From the IMG/VR virus record IMGVR_UViG_3300025652_000001, positions 32,858 to 96,857 of that record: a stretch of DNA of 64,000 bases. The stretch is one strand, 5' to 3'. Origin of the DNA: a virus. This document shows positions 39,031-47,899 of the stretch, piece by piece. A program made the translations under genes and the position numbers. Positions within the stretch are counted from its first letter, which is position 1. The number at the start of each line of letters is the position of its first letter. Under the pieces are notes generated by a model, which was given only the letters and a program-made list of their open reading frames with translations, ran no database searches and was not told the DNA's origin.

Positions 39031-40368
39031 ATGAGTCACGAACTACTCAGACTTACCACTAAGTTATGTAACACCCCCTTGATGGTGGATGAAGCGTATT
39101 TAGATAAGGTAATGCAGATCCTAGAAGATAGGAATCTGATGAAGTCAAACTTGGCAGTGGTTGATAAGATTGCTCCAAGAAAAAGACAACTCCAATATTT
39201 TGCTGATAATCAGGTAGGTGTTGTAGATATTCATGGCGGGATTACAGATATTCCTTATCAAGCCATGTGTGAAGAAGAGGGTGTTAGCCACCAATCTATT
39301 CGAGAAGAAGTTGCACAGCTAATTAAAGCTGGAGCTAAGACTATCGTTCTTGATCAAGATAGCGGAGGCGGATTAGCGCATATGTCGTTCGAATCAGCAA
39401 ACTATATTCGTAATTTAGCTGACGAGAATGACGTTAAGTTGATCTCTTATATTTCAGGATCTTCTTTTTCAGCATCTTATGTTTATACAGCAGTAGCACA
39501 TGAAGTTATTTCTAACCCTTCTGCTGAAGCGGGAAGTATTGGTGTTAGGGTGCAGCTTCGTAATGCTAGTGGTTATATGAAGAATTTGGGAATTGAGGAC
39601 GTCTACATTACAGCAGGCGAAGGCAAAGTACCATTTGACTCTGAAGGTAAATTCACCGATGAGTTCTTAGCAGAGGTCAAGGACGGTGTTCTTGAAATCT
39701 ACGACCAATTTACAGATCACGTTGCTATGTGGAGAGGGCTTAATAAAGGAGCTGTTGAAGCATTGGGAGCTAAAACTTTTAGCACTAAGAAAGCTTTGAG
39801 TAACGGTCTTGTAGATAAAGTAATGACCCTTGAAGAGTTTAAATCTTACTTGGAGAAAACAACCAGCGGAGAAGAGATGTCGAATCCAATATCCAAACTA
39901 TTAAGTCAAAATAAGAAGGACACAGAAATGTCTAAAGAAGATATGGCTCTATTATCTACTTTGCAATTGCAGGTAGAAGAGTTCCAATTGACCAACCAAT
40001 CATTGGTAAGCAAAACTACATCCCTCGAAGCAGAACTCAACACTGCCCTCGAAGCTTTGAAAGAAGTTGCTAAGGAAAAAGCAGAAGCTAAGACTGCAAA
40101 CCGCAAAGCTACTCTTGCAGCTATTGTTGGTGATGTCCAAGCAGAAGCCAAGGCAGTTAAGATGGCTGACCTATCAGATGAAGCTTTCGCTGATATGGTT
40201 GAGATGTTGCAATCAATGAGTACAGAAGCAGACAAGTCTGTTCTGAATACTGAATTGGGTGATGAAGGTCAAGAAGTTGTAGCTGATCCAGTGGACGCTG
40301 TTACTGCTTACCGTGAAAAAACTAAAGCTCGTTACGAACAAAAATACAATAAAAAAGGTGCTAAATAA
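39031..40368 (+). CDS. Head maturation protease fused to scaffold (S49/SppA-like)
   Basis: A 445-residue fusion. Residues 60-280 form an S49 peptidase domain like lambda C: VDIHGGI, DQDSGGGLA, then SGSSFSASYVYTA with nucleophile Ser near 147, PSAEAGSIGV, and the general-base Lys near 199 in TAGEGK. Residues 290-445 are a charged coiled-coil scaffold (EVAKEKAEAKTANRK). Two in-frame ATGs at 39877 and 39928 with good ribosome binding sites would yield the scaffold alone. The protease would cut scaffold and itself during head assembly. Confidence 0.85.
   Translation: MSHELLRLTTKLCNTPLMVDEAYLDKVMQILEDRNLMKSNLAVVDKIAPRKRQLQYFADNQVGVVDIHGGITDIPYQAMCEEEGVSHQSIREEVAQLIKAGAKTIVLDQDSGGGLAHMSFESANYIRNLADENDVKLISYISGSSFSASYVYTAVAHEVISNPSAEAGSIGVRVQLRNASGYMKNLGIEDVYITAGEGKVPFDSEGKFTDEFLAEVKDGVLEIYDQFTDHVAMWRGLNKGAVEALGAKTFSTKKALSNGLVDKVMTLEEFKSYLEKTTSGEEMSNPISKLLSQNKKDTEMSKEDMALLSTLQLQVEEFQLTNQSLVSKTTSLEAELNTALEALKEVAKEKAEAKTANRKATLAAIVGDVQAEAKAVKMADLSDEAFADMVEMLQSMSTEADKSVLNTELGDEGQEVVADPVDAVTAYREKTKARYEQKYNKKGAK
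39877..40368 (+). CDS. Nested scaffold protein (internal in-frame start)
   Basis: The in-frame ATG at 39877 has GGAG six bases upstream and would give a 163-residue protein consisting of the coiled-coil scaffold. A second ATG at 39928 has AAGGA at seven bases. This parallels the lambda C/Nu3 arrangement. Expression is inferred from sequence only. Confidence 0.55.
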   Translation: MSNPISKLLSQNKKDTEMSKEDMALLSTLQLQVEEFQLTNQSLVSKTTSLEAELNTALEALKEVAKEKAEAKTANRKATLAAIVGDVQAEAKAVKMADLSDEAFADMVEMLQSMSTEADKSVLNTELGDEGQEVVADPVDAVTAYREKTKARYEQKYNKKGAK

Positions 40369-40838
40369 TGGCTACACAACCAACTATCGAAAATCTTGAT
40401 GATGTCCGCTACTCAGACTTAGTTCTCTGGGAAGAAGTTACTGGCGGTTACTCTTATGACTCTCGTGATATCGTAAGTGTTACTGCAACTACAGGTGGTA
40501 CTTTCCCACTAGGCTCAGTTATCTTCCGCCCTAAAGCTACTGCTGCTTCTGTTGCATGGGATTTGGTTGATGCTACTGGTGACATTGCTTACACCAACGA
40601 TTACGCTCTTGTAATCGGCGATGATTTTGAACCAACTGAAGAAGTTACTTTTGTAACCGCCACTCCACGTAATGCTATTGCAATCTCTCGCCGTGCCCGT
40701 ATCAAAGCATCTAAATTGCTTGAGAGTTTGACTGCTCATTATGCTGGTGTTACTGCTACTAACTTTGCTGACCTTCGCCGTGCTTTAGCTTCACAAGGTG
40801 TCCTTGTTGTTGATTCACTTACCGCTATCCCAGCTTAA
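40368..40838 (+). CDS. Head decoration protein (lambda gpD-like)
   Basis: A 156-residue protein of the HDPD family, which stabilises the expanded capsid. Features are the opening YSDLVLWEE, the beta-rich TATTGGTFPLGSVIFRP, the FVTATPRNAIAISRRARIK strand-turn and a C-terminal helix. It sits directly before the major capsid gene and overlaps the protease stop as TAATG. Confidence 0.8.
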   Translation: MATQPTIENLDDVRYSDLVLWEEVTGGYSYDSRDIVSVTATTGGTFPLGSVIFRPKATAASVAWDLVDATGDIAYTNDYALVIGDDFEPTEEVTFVTATPRNAIAISRRARIKASKLLESLTAHYAGVTATNFADLRRALASQGVLVVDSLTAIPA

Positions 40839-40861
40839 TAATTTAAAGAGATAATAAGAAT

Positions 40862-41908
40862 ATGACTCGTGTAGTAAGCCCACAAAACATTAACGAATGG
40901 ACTAACCTTTCTACTGGTATTGAATTGTTACCAGTTCGTCGTTCACTCGCTGCAAACCTTGGTTTGTTCCAACCAGAATTCATGGAAGGTAAAACCTTCT
41001 TGTTGCCTGTTACCTCTGTAAATGATTACAAGATGGTAGATATTCCTTGGGGTACTCGTGTTAAGAATACTCAACGTGACAACAAAGCTCGTTTGCCAAT
41101 GACCATCCCTCACTTTGCAATTGATGACTCTGTTGCCCCTGGCGATATTCAAGGTAAAATTGCTTTTGATGACTTCCTTTTGCAAAGCCGTTCAGAGACT
41201 GTAGAGTCTTTCATGGACAAGAAAAAAGAGAAAGCTCGTCAAACTGTTATGAATACTCATAACGATGCTTTCATGCACTTGATCAAGACTGGTACTGCTT
41301 ATTCACCTAGTGGTACTGTGATCAACAACTACTTCACCGCTTTCGGTGTTACTCAAAGTGTGTTGAACTTAGACTTGACTCCTACTGAGAACCCTAAGAC
41401 TTCTATCCAAGCAATTATCGACAACATCACTGACAACTTCGAAGGTGGTTTCGTACCAACTCGTCGTTTGGCTTTGTGTGGTCGTAACTTGTTTGATGCT
41501 TTGGCTTCACATCCTTTCGTACTTAACAGCGCTGCCATCTACAAAGAAGACACCATGTCTGTAGAGATGTTGACTGGTATTCTTGGTACTCAAGGTTTTG
41601 ACTTGAATGCACGTTATCAAGCTTTCAGCTTCGGTGGTGTTGTTTGGGTACGTTGTGATTCAGAAGAAGAAATGCCTGTTGGTGAAGCTCGTGTATTCCC
41701 TACCGACTTGCCAGACTTGTTCAAAATCTTCTTTGCTCCTTCTGATTTGACTTTTGATACTATCAACAGCCCAGCTCAAGCTGAGTACTACTTTGAATTG
41801 GCTCGTGCTAACCGTACCGGAGTTGACTTCTCTTATGAGTCTAACTTCTTGGTTGGTACTCTGTGGCCTAAAGCTATCGTTAAAGTTGTTGCTGTTTACG
41901 GCGTATAA
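40862..41908 (+). CDS. Major capsid protein (lambda gpE family)
   Basis: A 348-residue capsid protein. Family landmarks are WTNLSTGIELLPVRRSLAANLGLFQPEF, VPWGTRV-type IPWGTRVKNTQRDNKAR, AIDDSVAPGDIQG, a central RRLALCGRNLFDAL and the C-terminal RANRTGVDFSYESNFLVGTLWPKAIVKV. The codon use is biased toward few codons, as expected for a very highly expressed gene. A GC-rich hairpin follows it. Confidence 0.9.
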   Translation: MTRVVSPQNINEWTNLSTGIELLPVRRSLAANLGLFQPEFMEGKTFLLPVTSVNDYKMVDIPWGTRVKNTQRDNKARLPMTIPHFAIDDSVAPGDIQGKIAFDDFLLQSRSETVESFMDKKKEKARQTVMNTHNDAFMHLIKTGTAYSPSGTVINNYFTAFGVTQSVLNLDLTPTENPKTSIQAIIDNITDNFEGGFVPTRRLALCGRNLFDALASHPFVLNSAAIYKEDTMSVEMLTGILGTQGFDLNARYQAFSFGGVVWVRCDSEEEMPVGEARVFPTDLPDLFKIFFAPSDLTFDTINSPAQAEYYFELARANRTGVDFSYESNFLVGTLWPKAIVKVVAVYGV

Positions 41909-41914
41909 TAACAA

Positions 41915-41930
41915 GGCGGGGAAACCCGCC
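41915..41930 (+). other. GGCGGG-GAAA-CCCGCC hairpin after capsid gene
   Basis: A perfect 6-bp GC stem with a GNRA loop directly after the major capsid stop. There is no T tract, so it more likely stabilises or attenuates the capsid mRNA than ends it fully. Confidence 0.6.
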
Positions 41931-41948
41931 AATTCTTAGGATAAAATA

Positions 41949-42527
41949 ATGCCAAAGTTTAAAGCCTCAAATGGTGCATTCTACAATTTAAATGAGCTTG
42001 AAAAACTCAATGGTGTAGAAGGTACTGCAAGTGGTACAGGGGTTTCAGCTATTCAGGGTGTTGGTCTTACCCAAGTAGTTACATTCCCTATCTCAGCCCT
42101 TAACGTTGTTATGACTGATGCTACCACTGCTGGTAGTCATGGCGCACAAAAGATTTTTACCTTTCCAGAAGGTAATGTAATGGTACTTGGTGCTGTTACT
42201 GATTTAACTATTGCTCGTGTTGGTACTGGTTTAACCACCACCTCTGCTGTTGTTGGTTCTTTAGGTAGTGTCACTGTCTCTACGGCAGATGCAACACTAA
42301 CTTCTACTGAAGCTAACATTGTTCCTTCTACAGCTTCTACTTTAGCTGCTGGTGCTGGTGTTACCAAAGGTGCCTCAACCGCAGTTGCTTCGTTGAATGG
42401 TACAACTACCCCTGCTGCTGTATTCCTTAACTTTGCAACCCCTGATGCTGGCTCTACTGCCACTGATGCGTTGACTGTTAACGGAACTATTACAATCACT
42501 TATGTAATGTTAGGTGACTCTGCTTAA
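41949..42527 (+). CDS. Unknown virion-associated protein, 192 residues
   Basis: Rich in Ala, Thr, Val and Gly with few charged residues after residue 60, like phage beta-rich surface proteins. It begins MPKFKASNGAFYNLNEL. Lying between capsid and neck genes, it may be a head fibre or extra decoration protein. No family is firmly recognised. Confidence 0.55.
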   Translation: MPKFKASNGAFYNLNELEKLNGVEGTASGTGVSAIQGVGLTQVVTFPISALNVVMTDATTAGSHGAQKIFTFPEGNVMVLGAVTDLTIARVGTGLTTTSAVVGSLGSVTVSTADATLTSTEANIVPSTASTLAAGAGVTKGASTAVASLNGTTTPAAVFLNFATPDAGSTATDALTVNGTITITYVMLGDSA

Positions 42528-42531
42528 TACT

Positions 42532-42556
42532 GAGGGCGTAATTGCCCTCTTCTTTG
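42532..42556 (+). terminator. Terminator-like hairpin
   Basis: GAGGGC and GCCCTC form a perfect stem over six bases, followed by TTCTTT. It ends the capsid operon or attenuates it before the neck genes. Confidence 0.6.
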
Positions 42557-42566
42557 AGGACATATT

Positions 42567-42989
42567 ATGGCTCTTACAGATGTAGATAAAGTTAGAATTC
42601 TGATTGGCCTTACTGAGCAATCCCCTTTCTACGAAATACTTACAGATGAAGAAGTTGAATGGTTTCTTGAACTAGCTGATGGCGACATCATTGCAGCCTC
42701 AATAGAAGCTGGCTACGCAGTTGTTAGATTTCTCTCACAAATAAATACGAAAGAAAAGTTTGGTGAAGTTGAAGCTTGGAATGAAGTTTCTAAACAATAT
42801 AGAGAGGCATTCCTTATATGGGCTGATGATAAGAAAACTCTAATGCTCTTACCTAAAGGCGTAATGCCTTACGCTGCCGGAGTATCTAAAGCTGATCTTA
42901 ATGCAAGTATGGCTGATTGTGATAACCCCAATGTAACCAATTGGCTTTACATGAATGCTGTTGAGGTGCCTTGTTGTGTTGTTATCTAA
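42567..42989 (+). CDS. Head-tail adaptor (neck) protein
   Basis: A 140-residue protein opening MALTDVDKVRILIGL, followed by ILTDEEVEWFLELADGDIIAASIEAGYAVV. This is the helical pattern of gp15/gp6-type connector proteins that dock on the portal. The C-terminal third has several Cys. Identification rests on pattern and position. Confidence 0.6.
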   Translation: MALTDVDKVRILIGLTEQSPFYEILTDEEVEWFLELADGDIIAASIEAGYAVVRFLSQINTKEKFGEVEAWNEVSKQYREAFLIWADDKKTLMLLPKGVMPYAAGVSKADLNASMADCDNPNVTNWLYMNAVEVPCCVVI

Positions 42990-42990
42990 G

Positions 42991-43371
42991 ATGCGGTTTG
43001 ATCTACTTAAACCTAAACCTTTAGTAATAAAGCGTAGAGGTGCTGGTAGTTATGTAAATCATAAGTGGGTTGAAGGTACTGCTACAGATATTGACACTCT
43101 TACATTATTTTATCCTATCGCTAAGAACTCAACTAAACAATTCCTCCCCGAAGCTCTTAGAGCTAAGAAATGGATGCACTTATTCTGCAACACAGAACTT
43201 AAAGACTTCCAAGATGGTGAAATTAAACAACAAGCGGATGAGTTTGTGTTTGATAGTGAGACATACAGAATCATGAAACTTGGTGCTTGGAAAGATGTTA
43301 GTGGTTATACAGGATATGAAGCTTACGCTTGTAAGGTTGACTCAGAAGTATTAGCAGTTAGTGGAGGTTGA
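42991..43371 (+). CDS. Neck / head completion protein
   Basis: The start MRFDLLKPKPLVIKRRGAG at 42991 follows the previous stop by one base; an earlier in-frame start at 42955 would overlap. The 126-residue beta-rich protein has the length and position of stopper-type neck proteins. The family is not certain. Confidence 0.55.
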   Translation: MRFDLLKPKPLVIKRRGAGSYVNHKWVEGTATDIDTLTLFYPIAKNSTKQFLPEALRAKKWMHLFCNTELKDFQDGEIKQQADEFVFDSETYRIMKLGAWKDVSGYTGYEAYACKVDSEVLAVSGG

Positions 43372-43835
43372 GTATGAAAATAACAACTTCCTTGAAGATG
43401 GATTTACGGGGTATGGAAAAGCTTCGTAGACAGTTAAGGATGACACAGGTTGATGTGGGTTGGTTAGAAGGTGTCAATCACTGGAACAGCAATCCAAACA
43501 ACCCAATCACAGTACCTGCTCTTGCTGCTCACCTTCACTACAACTCTCCTTGGGCTGGTCAAGTCCTTCTTAACCCTTATGACTCAACTAGGGTTAGCCA
43601 GATAGTTTCAGGTAATCTCAGAAAGAGTTTTGGTGTAATGGATTTTAAGATGGTCGCAAACGCCATAGGAAGCGATCTGAGAGACTTTATTGAAGTATCT
43701 ATAAAGAACGTAAGCTCACCTGAGAATGACAAGGCTTGGGCTGATATTAAGACTTTCAACGACCCTCTGGTGTATGGTAGTTATATTGGTAATACACCTA
43801 ACTTAATTAGTGAACTTGGTTGGGAGGTTAGATGA
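43368..43835 (+). CDS. Tail completion / neck protein
   Basis: A 155-residue protein, or 153 if it begins at the second ATG. It contains VDVGWLEGVNHWNSNPNNPITVPALAAHLHYNSPW, typical of HK97 gp10-like tail-completion proteins. It overlaps both neighbours by four bases. The assignment is moderate. Confidence 0.55.
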   Translation: MSMKITTSLKMDLRGMEKLRRQLRMTQVDVGWLEGVNHWNSNPNNPITVPALAAHLHYNSPWAGQVLLNPYDSTRVSQIVSGNLRKSFGVMDFKMVANAIGSDLRDFIEVSIKNVSSPENDKAWADIKTFNDPLVYGSYIGNTPNLISELGWEVR

Positions 43836-44365
43836 TAGACATCTCCGCATTACAAGAAGAAGTTGGTGATATTCTAGAAACCCTTTCAGGTGTCCCTTGT
43901 ATTGTTGAAGAACAAGAAGGGTATAAGCCAGCAGATAATTTTATAGCTTATAGCTTCAAAGGTTGGGAGCAGATAGGTAACGATGCCTCTGAATACCTAA
44001 TAGATGGCAATACTGCGTTAACAACATACACCCTTTGGCAGTGCGCTTTAGAAGTTATTGCTGTAGGGGTAGATAGTAATCTCACTCTTGTCAATTTAAC
44101 TCACCAATTAATAAAAGACTCCACAAAAGAATTATTCAAAGGTGTTGGACTAACTTATCAAGGTAAGAGTTCGGTGAAACCTTTCCCCAAAATACTGACA
44201 ACGGGGTGGGAACAACGGTACATGATGACTGTAGATTTCTGTCTGGTGGTCAGTGACACCGATTCTGTAGATTACGTAGAGTTCTTAGAAATAACACATA
44301 CAGTAAAAAACTTTAATGGTGACACCGTTATCGAAGAAGAGTTCACTGTAGATATAATCCCATAA
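43832..44365 (+). CDS. Tail terminator-like protein
   Basis: A 177-residue protein just before the sheath. The pattern (MIDISALQEEVGDILETL, FIAYSFKGWEQIGND, ILTTGWEQRYMMTVDFCLVV) matches the minor tail/terminator-type proteins placed here in related myoviruses. It would cap the tail tube at the head end. Position is the main argument. Confidence 0.55.
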   Translation: MIDISALQEEVGDILETLSGVPCIVEEQEGYKPADNFIAYSFKGWEQIGNDASEYLIDGNTALTTYTLWQCALEVIAVGVDSNLTLVNLTHQLIKDSTKELFKGVGLTYQGKSSVKPFPKILTTGWEQRYMMTVDFCLVVSDTDSVDYVEFLEITHTVKNFNGDTVIEEEFTVDIIP

Positions 44366-44386
44366 CAAATAATAAGGTATTTATAG

Positions 44387-45682
44387 ATGGCAGCGCCAAT
44401 TGATGATATTGTCAATGTTATTATCGACCGCCAAACTACAGCTATCACAGTTGCAGGTTTCGGTCTCCCAATGTTCCTTGGTCTTCATAAAGGCTTTACT
44501 GAACGTTACCGTGAATACGGCTCTACTTCTGAAGTAGCTGCTGACTTCTCCACTCTGTCCGATGAATACAAAGCTGCACAGGCTTACTTCGGCCAAGAGA
44601 TTTCAATTAATCGTATTGCAATTGGTCGTCAGAATTCTACCATTGTAACTTACACTCCAGTAGTTGCTGATAGCACTTCTTACACAGTTACTCTGAATGG
44701 AACTTTGTTCTCATTTGTTTCTGGTGTAAGTGCTACAGCTTCAACTATCGTAACTGGTCTTATTGCAGTCATTAATGGTGGTAGTGAGCCTGTAACAGCT
44801 TCTGGTACAACAACTTTAATCTTGACTGCTGATGTTGGTGGTGTTGCTTTCTCTACGAAGGCCAGTATTAACCTTGCTCCAGTTTACACCACCACGGAAT
44901 CCCTGACTGATGCTTTGACAGCAGTTCAATTGGAATCAGATGATTGGTACGGCATTAACTGTTATTCCCATGTTAAAGCTGATCAACTTGAAGTTGCTGC
45001 ATTCTCTGAGTCAAACAACAAGTTGTACGGTACATCTTCTACAGATGCTAATATCGTCAATCAAACTTTGTTAGCAGATACCACTTCTATTGCTAAAGCA
45101 TTATATGACATTGGCTACAACCGCACCTTCCCGTTCTACTCTGCCGATGCTGCTAAGTTCCCTGAATGCGCAATGTTTGGTGGTGAACTTGCAAGAGCCG
45201 CTGGAGCCGCTACGTGGAAGTTTAAACAACTTGGCACTATCCCCGTAAGTACACTTACAAAAAATCAACGTAGTAATGCTACGGATAAGAAATGCAATAC
45301 CTACATCCGTAGAGGTGGCGTACTAATGGTCGAAGAAGGTACTGTATCTTCTGGCGAGTTTATTGATGTCATTCGTGATTCAGATTACTTTAAATCACAA
45401 CTCCAAGTAGTTACTTTTAGTCGCTTGGTTAACCTTCCTAAAATACGCTTCACTAATCCTGATTTAGCTATCATCGAGAATGAGCTTCGTGCTGAAACTC
45501 AACGTGCTATTGATAGTGGTATTTTAGCGGATGTCCCTGCCCCCATTATTATTGTCCCTCGTGCAGAGAATATCCCAACCAACAGTAAAGCTCAACGTAT
45601 CCTTCCAGATATTACAATCACAGCAACCTTAGCGGGTGCAGTGCATTTTGTTGATCCAATCACTGTAACCTTAACTCTTTAA
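44387..45682 (+). CDS. Tail sheath protein (DUF3383)
   Basis: A 431-residue contractile sheath. DUF3383 features are IDDIVNVIIDRQTTAITVAGFG at the start, YGSTSEVAADF, a central WYGINCYSH and the C-terminal LPDITITATLAGAVHFV. An Ig-like insertion at about residues 85-160 (TSYTVTLNGTLFSFVSG...) probably decorates the outside. Strong codon bias as in the capsid gene. Confidence 0.9.
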   Translation: MAAPIDDIVNVIIDRQTTAITVAGFGLPMFLGLHKGFTERYREYGSTSEVAADFSTLSDEYKAAQAYFGQEISINRIAIGRQNSTIVTYTPVVADSTSYTVTLNGTLFSFVSGVSATASTIVTGLIAVINGGSEPVTASGTTTLILTADVGGVAFSTKASINLAPVYTTTESLTDALTAVQLESDDWYGINCYSHVKADQLEVAAFSESNNKLYGTSSTDANIVNQTLLADTTSIAKALYDIGYNRTFPFYSADAAKFPECAMFGGELARAAGAATWKFKQLGTIPVSTLTKNQRSNATDKKCNTYIRRGGVLMVEEGTVSSGEFIDVIRDSDYFKSQLQVVTFSRLVNLPKIRFTNPDLAIIENELRAETQRAIDSGILADVPAPIIIVPRAENIPTNSKAQRILPDITITATLAGAVHFVDPITVTLTL

Positions 45683-45699
45683 TTAGGAGAATATAAAAG

Positions 45700-46122
45700 A
45701 TGGCAATTAAGACTTATTCTTCTGAAGATGTAGCAGTTATTGTTGCAGGAAGAAATGTAAGCAATCGTTCAGATGACTTCTGTACTGTTGCTATGGAAGA
45801 AGACGCATTCATGCACAGTGTAGGGTCTGACGGTGAAGGCAGTCGTTCATTGAACCCTAATCGTTCAGGAACCATTACTATCACTCTGAAACAAACTTCA
45901 GATGATAATTTGTTCATGTCTGCACTCCACACAACTGACCTAAATACTAAGCTGGGGACTTTCCCGATCTTGGTTAAGGACACTAACGGTAACTCCTTGT
46001 ATGAGGGTACTGAAGCTTGGATTGTAAAATCAGCAGATGCTGGCTTCAATAAAGAAGTTGGTGATCGTGAGTGGACAGTTAAGTGTAATAAATTAATAAT
46101 GGTAAATGCTGGTAGCTTCTAA
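45700..46122 (+). CDS. Tail tube protein (DUF3277)
   Basis: A 140-residue tube protein directly after the sheath, the fixed order in this lineage. TYSSEDVAVIVAGRNVS and SGTITITLKQTSDDN, ending WTVKCNKLIMVNAGSF, fit DUF3277. GGAG precedes the ATG; a terminator follows. Confidence 0.9.
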   Translation: MAIKTYSSEDVAVIVAGRNVSNRSDDFCTVAMEEDAFMHSVGSDGEGSRSLNPNRSGTITITLKQTSDDNLFMSALHTTDLNTKLGTFPILVKDTNGNSLYEGTEAWIVKSADAGFNKEVGDREWTVKCNKLIMVNAGSF

Positions 46123-46133
46123 CAGTATTATTT

Positions 46134-46163
46134 AAAGGAGCTTTAATCGGCTCCTTTTTATTT
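46134..46163 (+). terminator. Rho-independent terminator
   Basis: AAAGGAGC pairs with GCTCCTTT over an eight-base loop and is followed by TTATTT. It separates highly expressed sheath/tube from the chaperone gene. Confidence 0.8.
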
Positions 46164-46190
46164 CTCTAAAATTTAACAGATAGGTTTTAA

Positions 46191-46568
46191 ATGAATAATT
46201 TAGAAACTCGTACTACAGAAATTGATGGTGAAACTTGGTCATGTAATCCTTTTATGGGGACTACTGGTGTAGGTTATCTGAAACGTCTCTTCAAAGTATT
46301 TGGTCAATCTTTTAGTGTGTTAGTATCACAAGAAGATGGTGAAGTTGGAATGGGTCGTGCTATTGATTTACTGGTAGAGAACTTGGACAAAGATGACGTA
46401 GTTGATCTAGTCAAGAAACTTTGTTCTGGTGTAATGAAAGATGGTAAAGCAATTAACTTTGATACAGAGTTTGCTGCTCGTTATGATGTGTTAATAAAAG
46501 TAGTTACCTTTGTAGTAAAAGAGAACTTCGGAAGTTTTTTTCAAAACAGCGGTATCGTAAACGTATAA
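46191..46568 (+). CDS. Tail assembly chaperone, short form
   Basis: A 125-residue protein between tube and tape measure, the place of the gpG-type chaperone that coats the tape measure during tail assembly. Opening MNNLETRTTEIDGETWSCNPF, helical core. Near the end, seven T (46535-46541) sit exactly in the T-TTT-TTT phase needed for -1 slippage, which gives the long form. Confidence 0.8.
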   Translation: MNNLETRTTEIDGETWSCNPFMGTTGVGYLKRLFKVFGQSFSVLVSQEDGEVGMGRAIDLLVENLDKDDVVDLVKKLCSGVMKDGKAINFDTEFAARYDVLIKVVTFVVKENFGSFFQNSGIVNV

Positions 46569-46780
46569 CGGATACCGCACCAACTAGGGTTGGATTACAG
46601 ATACAAAAAGAATCAACTTTAGACATGTGGGACTCCTTTCTGTGGAGACCTGTTATGAGAGAGAAAGCAAGACTTTGGGAAGTAAAAGAACATTGGACTT
46701 TAGATGACCTTGTTACTTACCATGAAATGCAAGATATAGAGGATGCCTACACAGAAGAGGCAAACAAACCAACAGAGTAA
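46541..46780 (+). CDS. Tail assembly chaperone, frameshift extension
   Basis: After -1 slippage on the seven T, translation continues SKQRYRKRITDTAPTR, then LDMWDSFLWRPVMREKARLWEV, and stops at 46780, just before the tape measure. The extension adds 79 residues for a total near 196. It has no start codon or ribosome binding site of its own. Confidence 0.8.
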   Translation, partial: SKQRYRKRITDTAPTRVGLQIQKESTLDMWDSFLWRPVMREKARLWEVKEHWTLDDLVTYHEMQDIEDAYTEEANKPTE

Positions 46781-46797
46781 TTAGGTGGGACGAATAA

Positions 46798-47899
46798 ATG
46801 TCTGGAAACCAATTAGCTAAGTTTTTTGCCACAGTCGGTTTTAAAGTTGACACTTCAGAATTTGATAGGGCAGTTAAGAAGGTTAAGAAAGATGTTGCTG
46901 GAATCTCTAAGAGTGTTCAAAGTAGTACAGTAGCTAAACAAGCTAGAAGTATGCGACAGAACCTGAGATTTGAGGAACAGAAAGCTCAGTATAGAAAACA
47001 AGAAGAAGCTGCAATGCTTAAACAAGCAGCTTTCCTTAATAAAGAAGATACTTACAAAAAGAAAGGTATTGCTTTAGGGGAAAAGGCTAGACAGTTTGCA
47101 GAAAAAGCTAAAGCTTCTGAGCACATGCAGTCAATAAAGCGGGAATTAGCTCTCAGGAAAGCTCATGCTGACGCCATAAGGCACAATGCCAAATTATCCC
47201 AAGCTAAAATGAAAGCTTCTGCAATGGCTGAGAAGTTTAGAAATTCAGAGTCTGTTAAGGCACTTAGAAATATACAAGCTAAACGGCAACAAGCTGTAAG
47301 AGGTGAGATTGGTAGTGCTAAAGAATTAGCTGCTATGAACACTTACTACCGTAAGCAAGAACAAGCTTATGACAAGCTCCACCAACAAGCCCTAAGAGAG
47401 AATATCAAGCTAGAGCAACGTAGGACTAAAGAAGCTAGTAGACGGACAGCACTTCAACAACGTGGTGCTAGAAGGAGCTTAGATTCAATGACTACTGGAG
47501 CTGTCGGAGGAATGACAGCAAGAGGCGCCGTTGGGGGTTTAGCTGCTGGAGCTTTTGCACAACAGAGTTTCAGAACAGCACAGTTCTCCACTGCAAGGGA
47601 ACCTCAGTTTGAATTCTTAACAGGAAGTAAAGAAAAAGCTAAAGAACAAATTCAGTTCATTGATAAAGAGGTTGATAGATTATCGTTAAACCTTGGACAA
47701 GCCAATGAACAATATAAGAATCTGTTAGCCGCAGGTGGTGATGCACTTGGTATAGGACAAACTCAGAAACTGTTTACATCGTTTGCTGAGTTATCAACAA
47801 TGCTTGGGACTTCTGTAGATCAACAGAATCGCGGATTACGCGCTTTTAGTCAAATGGCTAGTAAGTCTCAGGTTATGGCAGAAGAATTAAAAGGTCAGT
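46798..47899 (+). CDS. Tape measure protein, exon 1
   Basis: First 367 codons plus one base of the tape measure, which sets tail length. It is Ala-, Lys- and Gln-rich and almost wholly helical to residue 230 (coiled coil), then a GAVGGMTARGAVGGLAAGAF glycine hinge, then the conserved FEFLTGSKEKAKEQIQFI region. Exon 1 ends GGT CAG T; the stop seen at 47899-47901 arises only because the intron starts there. Joined to exon 2 the protein has 737 residues. Confidence 0.85.

Noticed and set aside
42137-42499. 120-codon leftward frame within the virion protein gene
   Set aside because: It is the antisense shadow of a low-complexity Ala/Thr/Val gene, has no ribosome binding site and opposes the late operon.
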